Origin: Centropus unirufus
Lineage: Eukaryota; Chordata; Aves; Cuculiformes; Centropidae
DNA: 64,000 nucleotides
Assembly (NCBI GenBank): GCA_013397695.1
Contig: VYZI01000075.1
Location: forward strand, 600,055 to 664,054
Direction: 5' to 3'
Within the stretch, counting starts at the first letter, position 1, and every line of letters starts with the position of its first letter. Positions 13,101 through 26,400 of this stretch are shown piece after piece. The notes beneath the pieces are model-generated. The model made no database searches. It worked only from the letters and a program-made list of their open reading frames with translations, and had not been told where the DNA came from. The position numbers and the translations under genes are program-made.

Positions 13101-16100
13101 CTACGCAAGAACAACTCTCCTGGGCAAGAGAGCAAGAGAAAGAAACATGGAAAAAAAAACCCAAAAAACACAGAAGCAAAATATCTCACAAGGAAGCTTA
13201 AAGCTTAAGGCATGTGTAATGATTATGGTCCTGCATGAGAGATCTTGGTTACGTAAAGTAGGAGTGAAAGCAAAGTACCTGAACTGTCGGGAGGCACAAC
13301 TCAGACAAACATAACAACCATGGTTTTTTAATATCCATTCTCAAAAAATCTAAGTACTTCAATTATACCCAGGTATACTAAATCACATGTAACAACACAA
13401 GCACAACACTTGTATTTTTACTATTTCTGTCATCTGTCTTACCATTAATTTAATTAAAAGTTACTAAGTGAATGATGTTAAAGTAGCCTCATTGAAGAGC
13501 AAATCTAGAATTCGTAGATTCATTTTGGTTAGCCCAAACAAAACTAATTTAGCATCACCATTCCAAGTGGTTTAATGTTTTTGACTAATTTTCCCCCTGA
13601 ATGTCAGCCAACATGTACTACTGAATACAAAAGAAAATAAGAAAGGCAGATGGAATCCAAGCATAAGTGTTATAGGGTATATTATACATTTCTCTCTATA
13701 AATGTATAAGCATACAAGTGCAGCACAATGAATCACATTTATCTTAGTGTGAATAATAGGATTTCAGAATTTGGTCCAGATGTCTCAAATTACCAAGTTT
13801 AGAGAGCATAGCCCAAGAATAACAAAAAAAAAGTAAAACGTTTCTCTTTCATACACAGGACTCAAAGAGAAAGCGCATGCAGTCTCACTGAATGGGAAGA
13901 GATTTTTCTGAAGCAGGTTACCAAAAACATATCAAGCAGCAGCATAATTTGAAATCCCTGTAGTAACACAGGTATCTAAAAGAATCTGACAGTAAGTAAA
14001 GCGTAAGGGGGAGGCTACAGGCAAAAAAAGGTTGAAAGAGCAACCTGGAACGTATATTTAATTTCAGCAGCAGTACATCAGTAGTCCCTTGTGTACTTAG
14101 CATTACTAAATTTTAAGCCCTCAGATAATCACTTTATTAAAATTCTCTCTGGCATGGCATGCTGAGCATACAACATAAGTGAATTAATGCTCTTTTCTCA
14201 CTGGTTTTCTGCCAATCGGACTGCAAACAGCAGCCTCACACGCAAAACCAGCCACCCTTGAAGACCCTGAATTGTGTCAGTCTTCGTGCACTCCTAACTC
14301 CCTTGGCCACAAGACTCTGCAGATGTCTCCATGTACTGTGCAGAAAAGCAAAACAAGATACTACACTGTCCGTGGTTGTTGAAAAGGTGGGGGTGGGACA
14401 CATTATCTCTCAAACATGCAAGACATCAAATTTGCATCATTTTGTATTTCTTAACAGCTTCTCAGATAAGCTAAAACATTTGTATCTTAGGATTATTAAA
14501 TAGCATCACTGTAATTCACAAAAACCAACACAAACCTTTTGAGTAAAAGAGCACAAGCATTTGGCTTTTCACGCCCCTCCAAGCACTCTGTATTTCAGGC
14601 TTGCTGTGGCAAGAAAAACCAGAGACAGAAAATTAATCCTGAGAGACAATTACTGAATTGCTGAAACTGCTGAACCAAAAGAGAGCCTTCTATTACCCTG
14701 TTCCAAGAATTCTCACATTTATTGAAGCTGCAAATCTCAACATTATGTTCTGTTTCAAGATATCAGTCTAAAATCCAAACTGAAGACTAAAAAAAAGCCC
14801 ATGGGAAGTTTCACATCTGATGATGTAAATGCATTTTTATAAGTTTCTATATTTTTCTTAGCCTCAGTTCTGTGTAAAGGAGGTCTCAGATACAAATAAT
14901 AAGTAGAATCAACAGTATCAAAGAGGAAGAAGATATGCAATGAAACTTAAGAACTGACTGTCAACACAGGTGTCCATTCTCTCATTTGTTTAAGGTTACT
15001 ACTATTTTGCATGATATAACAACCATGAAAAAATATTCTGTATTCTTTTAAAATTGAAACAGGAATCAAACCACAACAGGTACCATGAAACAGCAAAAGA
15101 GAAGATTGTAAATTTTTGGTTTTTGAAGACTGACAACATCCCTTCCTACCACAGCCTGCAACTTGCATTCCCAATGAAAACATCAGATTCGCTGTGAAGC
15201 AAAAAATCAGTTTGCATGTTCTTAAGAAACTGGCACGCAGTTTTGAAGTAATCCTTTCAATCATGACAAATTTAAATTTTCAAATGACAAGTTGACACCT
15301 ACTAGCTCAAGATGAGATCACTGATAACAAGACTTACCCTCTTAAATACCCATATCTGTGTTGGAAATAAGAACTGTTTCAATATATGTTCTCGTCACCC
15401 AACAATCCACAAAAGAACATGAAAAAAAAGGTAGGATCAAATAAAGGATTTGGACCTGAATCTGTTTCTCATACCAGAATTCAAGACAAACCATTTAACG
15501 TGAGAAAATTACATTTTGCCATCTTCCCAAACTATAAGATGCCGAGAAACATATTTACCCCACAAAGCCACAGCAGAATCCCTTATATATTATGTACTGT
15601 ATCAAGCAAGGTGGTACCAGAGCAACCCGCGATAGTGCTGAAATCTGTTTATTTGACCGAGCTGCCAGCAGTCAACATGGGACTTCACTGCAATGCTTTC
15701 CACACTTCAATGAAGCGACAATTCTACCGCTTCTACCTTTGTGCAGACTCCAAAGCACATTCAAAAGCAACAGCTGTATGCTTAACTGAAGAAGCCAATA
15801 TATATGACAACCACAGAAGACGAAGAATCGAGATGACACCTCTGTTCTCCAGCAAACACATTTATTTCACTTACATTTCTCATCCAAGGCATTTCAATAG
15901 TATGAAAGCAACTACACAACACTGCCCACCAGTCTGATGTGTTCAACTTGCCACCCTAGCCACAATAGCTGTGCCAAATCTATTATTCTGTCCCCACAGA
16001 AGAGCTAATGGCAGGACTTACAGGCTCACATATGCCACAAACATTGTTTGATCTCAGCAGGCTTGTATGCAGCCAGGTGAAAAACTTCTCCCGTGGTATC

Positions 16101-19100
16101 ATGGCAGCCTCAATGATCCAACCCACTAAGTAAACTGGAAAGGCCACAGCAAAAAAGGTTTTTCCTCCATCCAGACATTAGAAACAATGTGAACCCACAA
16201 GAAATCAAAATAAGAGACCAAACAGAGAAGACACGAGAAGGGAAATAGATTCAAGAACTAAAAAATCATATGTACAGAGAACAAAGAGCTTACAAACAAA
16301 AAGTACTACTTCTTGGCATATACAAAAGTAATAAAGGAATTGTATAGTTACATACAACTGCAATACATCTTACCATAGCACCGAATCAAATGTTAGACAC
16401 CATAATATCTCTGTCTGGATTTAAATAGCTGAAAACTGAAATATGTTAGATTAATTTGGTTAGATGTGCTTCATTCCTCCCCTCCAGCCCCCAGAATACC
16501 TTGTGAGGCCCAGAAACGCCTGCTTTCTATAGAAACAAACCAAGGTCTTAGATTCTCAAGGCTTTGAATGGGTTCACACTTTCAAAGTGAGAAATCAAGT
16601 AATAACAGTGGAGGCTGTAGGTAAACCTTGACAATCTAAAAAAGCTGTACAAAAGGGATTTCCACTGAAGCAATTGCCAGTAGAAAAACTAATTAATGCT
16701 TGTTAATATAACACTTAAGAGCACAAATGTTATACCAGTGTCCTGGAAAAATAAACACATCATAAGAACTCCTTAGTGGCTTTCTATACTCTTGTTATCA
16801 AGAAAAGTATTGTTTACATTAGCTCTACACCTGGGAAGCAAGGAGGAATGGCAAAATATAGGAGGTGGTGACATTGTTAGAACCATACACATCTAAGGAA
16901 CTATCTATTAGTTTTTTCCCTAATAATGATTTTTTTTTAATTCTTTATAAAGTTTTTATTTTACTTTTCTCTAATTAAAAAAAATTTGCAAGGCATCAAC
17001 TGAAGCACAGTTCTAGGCAACCCTCGTTGGCATCTGACTACATGTGATATCCACTGAATTTATATAGGCCTCATAAACCAACTGCCACAAGACTAAGAAT
17101 AGACCCTTAGGCAGTTTTTAAAAGAGCAGACAGTTTAGCATTTTTATCCTCACAGGATTAGATGCACCATTTTTACTTTTTCTTTCCTTCTCCTTCCTCC
17201 TCCTCCTCTCAGGAACTAGTTCTGCTGGTTGAACACTGGGGCTGGAGCAAAGGCTTAGGCTATATTAGACTACATAAAACCCGCCAGGTTCAGAGGTAGA
17301 TTCTACTTTTAACAACTTCAGTTTAAATTTGAAGCATTTGAAGCAAGGCAGCCAACAGAAAAAGGAGATGAGCCACCAGGTAGGAGGACAAACAGGCAGC
17401 TGTCTCTTAAAATATTACTCAGTGAAGCAGTCCTGGAAACTTGCTGTGTGCCATGGCGTAGCGACAACTTTAAGCATCACAGCAGAAACAGGAGTATCCC
17501 TCTTTTCCGATTCTTTCATTGAACAAGGGCTTTGCAATAATTTAGGACATAAGCACAACGGCCAGAAAGACTGGCAAGGCTCACAGCTTAAATGACTCAT
17601 TGATAAGTGAAGGCTGGAAACAGCAGACAAATGAAAACAAATACCATCATTGGAGTAAAATTACAAACATAACCCAAGTTCAAAGCAAATCCAAAATCCT
17701 TAAATTAAAAGCATGGAGAGGTAGCCTGTGTGCTGGCCAGAACAGAACTGCCTCAGTGAGGTTATGGCCCCACGGTGACAAATGAGTTTGAAAGGCACAA
17801 TTCAATAAACAGGCAGAGTTGCAACCACCATGATCTCTCCTATCTCATTCACCTGTAGTGTGCTACCCAGTATCCCAGAATATTTTCCAGCTACATAATG
17901 CACACTGTGTATTAAAGAGTAACTTTTCAGAAGCGATGCCCTTTTCAGAAAGAGACAGAAAAACAATGAAAAACTAATGAAGAAATTTCTACTAAGACAA
18001 GAAGTAAACAATTAAAGAGAGAGTTCCATCAGATTCCTATGGAGGTGACTGAAATTATATCTTTCTCTTTGAAGAGTTCTCTTTTTTTCTTTTCTTTTAA
18101 GACTCTGCCGTCATAGAAGCTGCCAATAAAATCATCAACACAACAGAAACAGGAAACATAAGTAGCATTTACACCAAAAGTTTCTTAGCCTGGAGTTAGT
18201 TCTGGGGTCAGCCAGGCAAAAAAGAATTAATGTAAACCCAAATCATCATTTTTGCATTAGTTTTGTATCCATAAAAGGAGGTACAGATGAGATATCTTTG
18301 CAGAGAATACGGTAAATTGATAGCTTTGTTCCAGTTCACTACAGTTTCTCATTGATTTTCTCTCATTTTAGCCTGCATTGATTTGTTAATCCCTTCTCTG
18401 TAACAGTTCTAACAACAAATTGAGAATGAATAACTGCATGCTTTAGGGCCTTTTCCACCAACTTATGGCTTCAAGCCATATTTTCTCTCAGATTTGGAAT
18501 GTGTCGATGTGCATACCCTGGGTTACATCTGACTCACCTCAAACTAGCATGGATACTTATTACATTGAAACCTTTCCGTTGAGGCTCCTCATGGATGAAC
18601 AAGGCAACTGAAGCAATGTCAGTGAAGCAGAACTGGATTTTTGCACTAATAGTTGTCACCTTTAAGTCTGCTGCTCACAGAGGCTTTGTCTTAACACTAG
18701 GTACATTTTCTAACCAATTCTGCAGCACTCCCCATGGTTGATTAGCAGGTATTAACTGCATCAAGCATACGAATGGCACTACTGAACACTCATGGCATTT
18801 GTTGGTGCAAAAAAGTACTTCCAAGGAGCAATGGGTTGGATCACAAGTTGTCTCTGAACTCAGAATGAGTCACGATTAGGGCACACTGTTACTGGAGCAA
18901 TCTGTGTAGAAGGATGGGACCCAGTCAGTATCATTCATTTAAGGAATATAGCATGAGCATGTCACAGAGTTAGAAACAAGAGAATGTACATTAGTCATTT
19001 TGCTTCCGATAGGCTCATGAAATAGAGCTGCCAATTTGGTCTCATCGAGAGGGCTTCACTACCGACAGCTCATGTGTGTCTGCACAAACCACGACTACTG

Positions 19101-22100
19101 CCACAAGTAGTTTTAGTCTCCTTCCATTTCCCTTATACCTCCAAGTGAGGTATTAATTTGGAATTCTAACCGCAACAGGCTATCAAATGGAAAAGAACAT
19201 TATGAATTATGAGGATGAAGGCTTCATCCACACTCACATTTGTAACACTTCACTCATCTTGTGCTGGGTGGGTCTGAACTCCTGACTTCAACCACAAGGT
19301 AGGCAAATCAGCCTTTTGTGGTCTCCCATACAGATATGAAGGCAGCCTGATGCCTGGGGCTGTCACCTCAGTGCTACAATAGAATCTCAGCAACTTGGGT
19401 CATTTTAAACCAACCCTCATCTGCAAAACTGTTAATTGAAAAACTTCTCGTTTGTACTCACACAGCATATGCTCTCTGGCATGCAAAGGCAGTGCAGATT
19501 TCCTTTTGCCATTCACTTGGTATGAACTTAATTTCCCATCTCCCTTCCTGCAATGCCAGCTCCAGAGAAACTGGTAAGGGTGATGGGAAGCCCAGCGCTG
19601 GAAACAAACACCATCTTCTCTTTCCTTTCCAGAAATTACAAACCTAGAGTTGGTAACTTAGCCTCTGCTTATAACCACAAGGATAAGGGGAAAGCAAATC
19701 CCCCATCCTCTCCCCTACTGTTAAAATAGATAACTTCACCAAATTAATAATAAAATTGCAACTAGGTCATGGTTTTAAGGGAACAGAGCAGGATTTCCGG
19801 AGTAACCTCTGCTACCTAACACATTGGTATTTCTAATTTCCAGAAATTACTTTGCTATGAGTGTTAGATGTCTCTCTAACCAGGCTATAAGATACTCTTT
19901 ACAAGCCACAGTAATTTCTTAATGGAATAAGAAAAGCACAGAATGGGATGGCTACCTAGCAAAAAATCTGCCTTTCTATTTCAGTAGTTTGTTGCTGCTC
20001 TGTCTCCTGCTAGAACAACAACGGGGGGAACCAACTGATCTAAGTAAATCCCATTTCCTCATTTCCTGTGCTGAAACTAAACTCCTCTAAAGCTTCTTGC
20101 AGTGTTTCCAAGATTGGTGTCATTCTCCTACACAGGGCATGCAGATCACGCAAATACACCTAATCTAACACAGACTTTGTTTTTTATATGCAGACTGCAG
20201 ATTCATTCTTTTGATACATCCTGTTTGGGTTTTATTCTCGTAAAGATATTTTCCACAATTTGATCTCTATTTTCAACCTTAATTTCAACTTCTCACTTGC
20301 ACAGTGAGCTGTACTCAGAACCCCCTCCTCCCTGGCCTTTATTTTCCTTTTTCACTTAAAATTAATTGATAAGCCAAGAACTCTATTCCCAGTCTTGCAA
20401 GAATATTAAAGAAACGGTCCTTAATTCAGATCTCCCTCCTCCGAAAACTTCAGTCTAGCATAGTTTGCTTTTAGTACAGAAAGGATATGATGAAAATGTG
20501 GTTCCGTATGAACAGTGCTGCATATCCAAAATGACTATAGGCCTTCCATCCATTTTAGCAAAAAGCGTTCAGCACTGCTCAATGACTTCTCACTTGTTTG
20601 TTGCTGGAGCAAATGTTTGAAGCAATTTGAATACATGTCAAACATACCCCAAACAGTGAAACAGTTGCTATTAAAACCAAAAATATCAAACGGACTGGAA
20701 AAGTATTTTGACAAGGAGGAAACATTAAACCATGTCTTTGTAGCATTTGCTAAATACAGAGGCTCATCATATTTCAGGCCATTTGTATTTAATTGTTCTT
20801 TCATCTGAAGAGCAGTGGATATGAATGCACATCAGGCAGCAGATGAGTCAGATGTTCTGAAGAGGTCCGACCAAGGACACCCCACAACACAAAAGCAGTG
20901 CATGCATAATGTCCTGCACAACTGATTTCGCCTACAGCCTGAAGTTTCCCTACAACGCCTCACCCTACTTCATGACAGTGATGCACCCAGGACCAAGAAG
21001 AAAACAATAAATAGACCTCCAGTTGCATAATTAAAAAAGTTAAATGTGTGAGACTCCAGGAACCTGATGGCCACAAATTCTTTTAAAGCTGCCAGGAAGA
21101 CATACTTGGATCAGCAGATAATTAACTAAAACTCAGGCTTTTGTTCTACTACTGTTTCAGGTAAAAGAAAAAAGTGCTTATGTTTCTCAAGGTCAGTGAT
21201 TCTAAATGAGTTTGCCAGATTAAGTCAAAGTCAAACTGGAAGAGGTTACTCACAACACTTCAAATATCAGGTTTTGGAGTGGTAGACATACTCAGACATT
21301 TTATCAATTTCAGCACAAAGAACGGAGAACCCCTGGACTTTTGTGGAGCAAGCGGGTAAAAAATGGACCTAGAGACAAGGAGCAGCAGAGCAGGTCAAAT
21401 CTACTGCACTGTCCTTGAGGTAAACTAGTGTGCCTTTCATACTGTCCTCTAATCCTCAGATTAGTTTCTCCATTTTGGTTTTAACAATATTAACTGAAGT
21501 GCAGAGGCAATCAGCAGACCACAGCTTTGCCAAAAATTCAGCTGAATCATTAGAAAGTGATTTATAAAAATAGACCATGGATAAAATTCACTAGCTATAA
21601 TCCTCCACTGGTGAACTGTTTCTCTGTGTTGGGCATGTAAACTGGAATTGTTCATTCAAGGCAAACATAGAAAAGTACTCACCTGCCCTGTATCCCCTGT
21701 AATTCAGATCTCAAATTAAAACTCATCTCCACATGACAAATGAAAAAAAGGATAGCTTGTGTGTCAAAGAAAAGCAACTCACACCCCACATAGCCTACAA
21801 ACTGCAAATTCATGCATTTTAAAGTATAAATTCTAGCTCTGGCATTATTTTGTGATCGTGAAATGAAGCAATTTAGGCTCTTATTATCTGCTTTTTCCTT
21901 TTCTCATCAACACAGCTCCTCTTCGGATATAAATGAAGCTAGCTCTTGATCACGCTCTTAAATCATCTTCATGCTCTTAGTGCTGAGAAGAACGATGCCT
22001 GCTCCAGAACACTGCTATTGCTAATCACTCAAATCAGGTCTCTCCTAGGTCTATAAGGAGGAACAGCGCTGAGGGCAGCAGGATGAAGATGAGATTGTTT

Positions 22101-22923
22101 TTCTCTCACTTTTCAAAGAATATATCTGAATGCATCCCTTTCCTTCACCTTCATGGATCACCTCACTTGCCCTGCCAAGCACAAGTTGCCCTGTGCAAAA
22201 GCTAGGGCTGGCCTGGCTTTGGATTGCACGAGAAACAACAGAACTACACACCTGAGGCATTGCTCAAAGCACAAATGAAAAACAGGGTGAAACAGACTCA
22301 GTAACAGTGTTCGCTATAGAGATCCAGTGAAAAAGCAAGGGCACCCATCTCAAAATGAGTAACATAGCTATTTGAGACTCAGTGGAGTCAACAATGACTA
22401 AACAAATTATTCATTACTGGGGCATCCTGGGCTCTGAATTGCCACTTTGTAAGGGCACACATTCACAGAAAGCTAAGGAGGGGAAAGTGCGGAGGCTGAT
22501 TCATATAACTGAAGTTTCATCACGGGAAACTACCAGGAGGCAGAGATGCAGTACGTACATGGCAGCTGAAGCAGTCAACCAGTACTTACCCCCTTGCACT
22601 TTGACTGTCAGATACCCCTAGAGGGAGATGCACACCCTTTGATGAGTTATCTGGCCAGATGGGACCTGCACATTGCCTGCCCGCAGGCCAATTGCCATAT
22701 GCTGCATCTCAGCAGCCAAAAAGTCAAGAAAATGGTTTGTAGGCAGTACAGGTTGCATGTTGTGTCAGCCTACACCAAAACACTTGAGTAAAATTTTCTT
22801 TCTGAACATCTTTATGATTGAAGATAAATCATTTTGTACCAAATTAGCAATAAGAAACAAAAGCCTCCAATATCACTCAAGGATGTTATAAGGCAGAGAA
22901 ACACTCTAGAAGCTGCAGCATTG

Positions 22924-23094
22924 TTATTTAACAGCTAGAGAAAGAACTGTTACGGAGGGCTTCAGGCTGAAGCAGCGCTGCAACTGGTCAGGGTCCCAGT
23001 TCATCTGTGAGGCTATATTGCTGTTGGAACTACCTCCTGCACACATTGATACCTGGAAGACCTTGGCTTCTTCTAAGGGTAACTCTGGTTCTAC
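22924..23094 (-). CDS. Possible alternative SERGEF terminal or small cassette exon
   Basis: A minus-strand acceptor TTTTTCCTAG lies about 200 nt after exon 9. It opens a frame of 56 codons in the same phase as exon 9, ending at TAA. The frame begins VEPELPLEEAKVFQ and contains QMNWDPDQLQRC. A donor-like CAG-GTATC after 14 codons would instead make a 42-nt in-phase cassette. It does not align with the human C-terminus, and no clear poly(A) signal follows. Coding status is speculative. Confidence 0.2.
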   Translation of the reverse strand, partial: VEPELPLEEAKVFQVSMCAGGSSNSNIASQMNWDPDQLQRCFSLKPSVTVLSLAVK

Positions 23095-23295
23095 CTAGGA
23101 AAAATCAGTTTCTGAATGCAAAAGCTGTTTAAGACATGTAGAACAATTGTATCATGTTAACTTCCAAGCTTTCAGGAAGAGCAGTGAGGGCTTATGCTGA
23201 AAAGGTTCTATTAGTGAACTGTTCCAATTATTTTAATGCACACCCTTTCCAAAAAAAAACAAACCTAGGGGAAAAAAATGGTAAATTTCCATTAC

Positions 23296-23456
23296 CTGAG
23301 ATGCTCCATTTAGGCAAGACACCGACACAGGGATGTTACACAACAGCTCCAAGCGTTGTTCAGATGCTATGCACCCCTCCTGCACGCTGGGAACCACTGC
23401 ATGCCTTCCAAGTTGCCCATAGTCCATTCTTCCCCAGGTGAATACCTTTCCACTTT
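23296..23456 (-). CDS. SERGEF: SERGEF coding exon 9 (RCC1 repeat 6)
   Basis: 161 nt encoding ESGKVFTWGRMDYGQLGRHA through VSVSCLNGASQ. TWGRMDYGQLGR matches human TWGRADYGQLGR. The following loop is diverged, as expected for this variable insert. The acceptor is CTGTGTTTAG and the donor GTAATG, ending in phase 0. It is the last SERGEF exon confidently placed. Confidence 0.96.
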
Positions 23457-26400
23457 CTAAACACAGAACACATTTCAAGATTACTTATTCAATAGGTACC
23501 TGGAACATCTGGATACCATTTCAAAACTAGACCATCTTCACATCTTATCAAAAGCTTCAAAAACCTAGTAAAAACTTATTTCTGGGAACGAAAGAAAAAA
23601 TATTAAAACTAAAGACGTTGATGTGCTTCTTTGTGCTTACTCAAACTTCATAAATTGGTTTTCTAGAAGAATAATTGCTGTAGGATAGCCTGGGCTATAA
23701 ATAAAACTGTGTCAGTAAAGCTGCATAACTTGGCCATACTGCATGGAATGTATACACTTTGGTTATACAACCAAAGTACAGACATACCCCACAGAGGGGT
23801 CAGGAGCAAGAGGCACTGGTCACACCACCCAAAGATGACAGCTGAGGGTTTTCTTAACACATGCCCTAACACAAACCTTCAGAAATCTGAACCCCTTCCT
23901 TTTCCTTTGGGTGCTGTTAAACTGCCTTGAAGGGGACAAAACAAAGCACTGCTGGTTCATGGAGTTAAAGCTGATAATGTACCTTGTAAAAAAACTGGGA
24001 ACCTCTAACTTTTTATCTTTAAACAGATGAGAAGTATACACATTTTCCTTGGCAATCTGCTAGCAGTGTTATCTTTTTCTCCAATCTTTACAACAGTTTC
24101 TCAGAAGATAATGCTTCCTCTGAAATAATTAAGTGATAAAATTAGCTGTCCTTTTCTCTCAAGGGCACAAATATTTGCTTCGTTTGAAGCTTCCTAGCAG
24201 TTCTGGGAAAATTTGAAACCAGTCGCATTCTACCTTCAATACAAGGGAGGTCTTTGAATATAGTAGTTTCATCACTTTGCGTTAAAGTAAGTTTCATTAA
24301 GAAAACCACCAGTATACTTTACAGATATCAACAGTTTCTAGTTTAAGACACAACCATGCTTGCTCTGGAGGCAATGTATTTACTTTGAACTTTGTTTAGA
24401 TCTCTGCTAAAGCTATCTACAGCTTCAAAAGATGTTGCAAGAAGGTTCCTACATAAGAATGTTACACAGCAAGTTTAAATGTAGACTAAGCTTCGGGCCT
24501 TTACGTCAGCTTAGGTTACTACACCTACTCAGAACCCTATTAGTGGACAGGAATAGGACAGACAAGCTGCTCTATTTTGTATCAACTACAGGAACTGAAG
24601 CTGAGCTTTATGAAATTCGAAGCCCAAAAGAATTCCTGCAACAACTAGTTAGATCATTAATATACTACAGGCTCCCAAGCACTATCCAGACACTGCTGCA
24701 TGAATCCCAAGGACCATAGTTTTACTAAAGCATTTCAACTCTCATAAGCCAAAAACATCAAGTGCCACAGGCAAAAACATCAGCAACCCACAAGGCTTCT
24801 AGAAAATCAAGCAGTGTATTTGATAATACTGACCCAGAGCCTCATACACAGCCTATAGCACTATTGTGTACAGTGAGGTTCCTCTCAAGTCTGACTTCTG
24901 GAGAAAAAAAGTCTTTCCCTAACCAAAGCTGTGCTCTGTCTGGACCCACACATGAACAGGAGAAAACAGGCAGAAAAAAATAACAAAAATGATCCTTCGC
25001 ATCACCACCTCGGGTATTGCTCCAACTTATCCAAGTCTTCTCTGCTGCTGGTGTCTGGATTCAGACGAAAGCAGTGTAAAATCCCAACACATGTCTGACC
25101 AGCTACTCACTGACAAAATAATCTTCCCACCCTGCCAGTGACCAGCAGAAACCAAGAAGCAGCTGACACTGTCACAATCTGCCAGAGTAATTGCTGGGCA
25201 AAGCAAGCAATTCTGTTCTCCTTCACCAAGGGTCTGTGAAAGGTGGAGAAAAGCATAGTGGTCTACAGCTTCCCCGACTGCAAGATCAGAGCAAAACATT
25301 ATGACCATATACTCTGAAACCAAACTAAACTGCATACCTAATTTCCTCTTATGAAATTAGGGCTCACCACGCCATCACCTGCCCCAAGCTTCTGCCTCCA
25401 TGCTTAACTCTCTTTACTTTTCAGAAGCCATCACTCTTTTCAACAGGATTCGTGCAACTACAGCTGCCTTCAGCTGCCCATTGTGTCTCTATCACTGACC
25501 CAAAGCCCCTTTCTCCATTATCTCATATCTTTTCCATGTACCAGGCTCCACACAAATTTGGGGCTTTTTTCTGCTACACCGTAGGTTCTTGGTCTTCTTA
25601 GGGTTCACTCTGCAATGCTGTTATTTGATCAAATTTTGAGGCCCTACATAGAAATTTCAACAGTAACACCAGGTTTAAATGGAAGTAATAGAACTGGAAA
25701 CAGCATGATCCCAGTGGTTTTATTCAGCCTTACAAAGGCTTTGAAGTATGCTTATGTCTATTATTGCAAATTATTTCAGTAAATTCAGTGGAACTGAAGA
25801 ATGCAAGCATATTTGAAGGATTAAAACCGAACAGCAAGAACGCTTGGCTACAACAAAACACCTTCCATCCACAGATTTGATTTCCTTTCACTGGACAAGC
25901 AAGCACAGAACTACTTACACATGGCAAAAACAAATAGAGCCTTTAGGAGATCATAAATTGCTTCTGTTTACAAACAGAAATAAATGTAATTATCTTTTCC
26001 CTTTTTGTCCCTATAAATGAAACAGTTTCAGGTGGTTACTGGTAGGCAAAGATGGAAAATTCAAAAAATTAAAACCTGATAAATTAACTTTTTGCTTTAA
26101 GGAGGAATTTCTTGAATGCCCAAAGATTATCCAACCAACCAGTTCCTTCTCAGTGCTCATCAACTCAACGCTCACTTCTAATCAGCAGAAATTCACTTTC
26201 TAGACTTAACTCCTGATTGGTGAGCATTCCCCTTCCCATGTTCAATCATGGTCAATCATTCCTAATTTTCAGCTAAACACATTTGCCTATGGACCCTTTT
26301 AGAAAGAAATAAACCTGCCTTTCCTGTGAGAGAATCGAACAGAAGCTGATTTAGAAATGTCTTCTCTATGAAATACTGATTATGTTTTCAGCAAACAAAC

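Larger units (their letters stand above)
1..23295 (-). other. SERGEF region downstream of exon 9 (inferred intron, runs off window)
   Basis: 23.3 kb with no convincing SERGEF exon. I looked for the WGWNEHG, CGSEHN and GCGAGHS signatures on the minus strand and found none. It holds the CR1 fragment, the candidate exon at 22,924-23,094, an ATT microsatellite near 4,237-4,250, poly(A/T) runs and a homopyrimidine tract at about 17,178-17,211. A 183-codon plus-strand ORF at 15,386-15,937 is unrecognised. A GC-richer block at about 4,620-5,240 has no assignable identity. The rest is AT-rich non-coding sequence. Confidence 0.7.

Noticed and set aside
13806..13826. Minus-strand CYSW reading, compared with the missing SERGEF motif CYSWGWNEHG
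   Set aside because: Only four residues match; the following codons do not give the blade signature and no acceptor phase fits.
14740..14762. Minus-strand ETEHN reading, compared with SERGEF CGSEHN
   Set aside because: It lacks the Cys-Gly before it and the hydrophobic strand after it.
17178..17221. Long pyrimidine tract plus CAG on the plus strand as an antisense splice acceptor
   Set aside because: No open frame or donor partner on the plus strand; likely a simple pyrimidine repeat.
22051..22260. Minus-strand 69-codon ORF and many similar 60-100-codon intronic ORFs
   Set aside because: Frequent by chance in 64 kb; no splice-site phase agreement with SERGEF and no recognisable domain.
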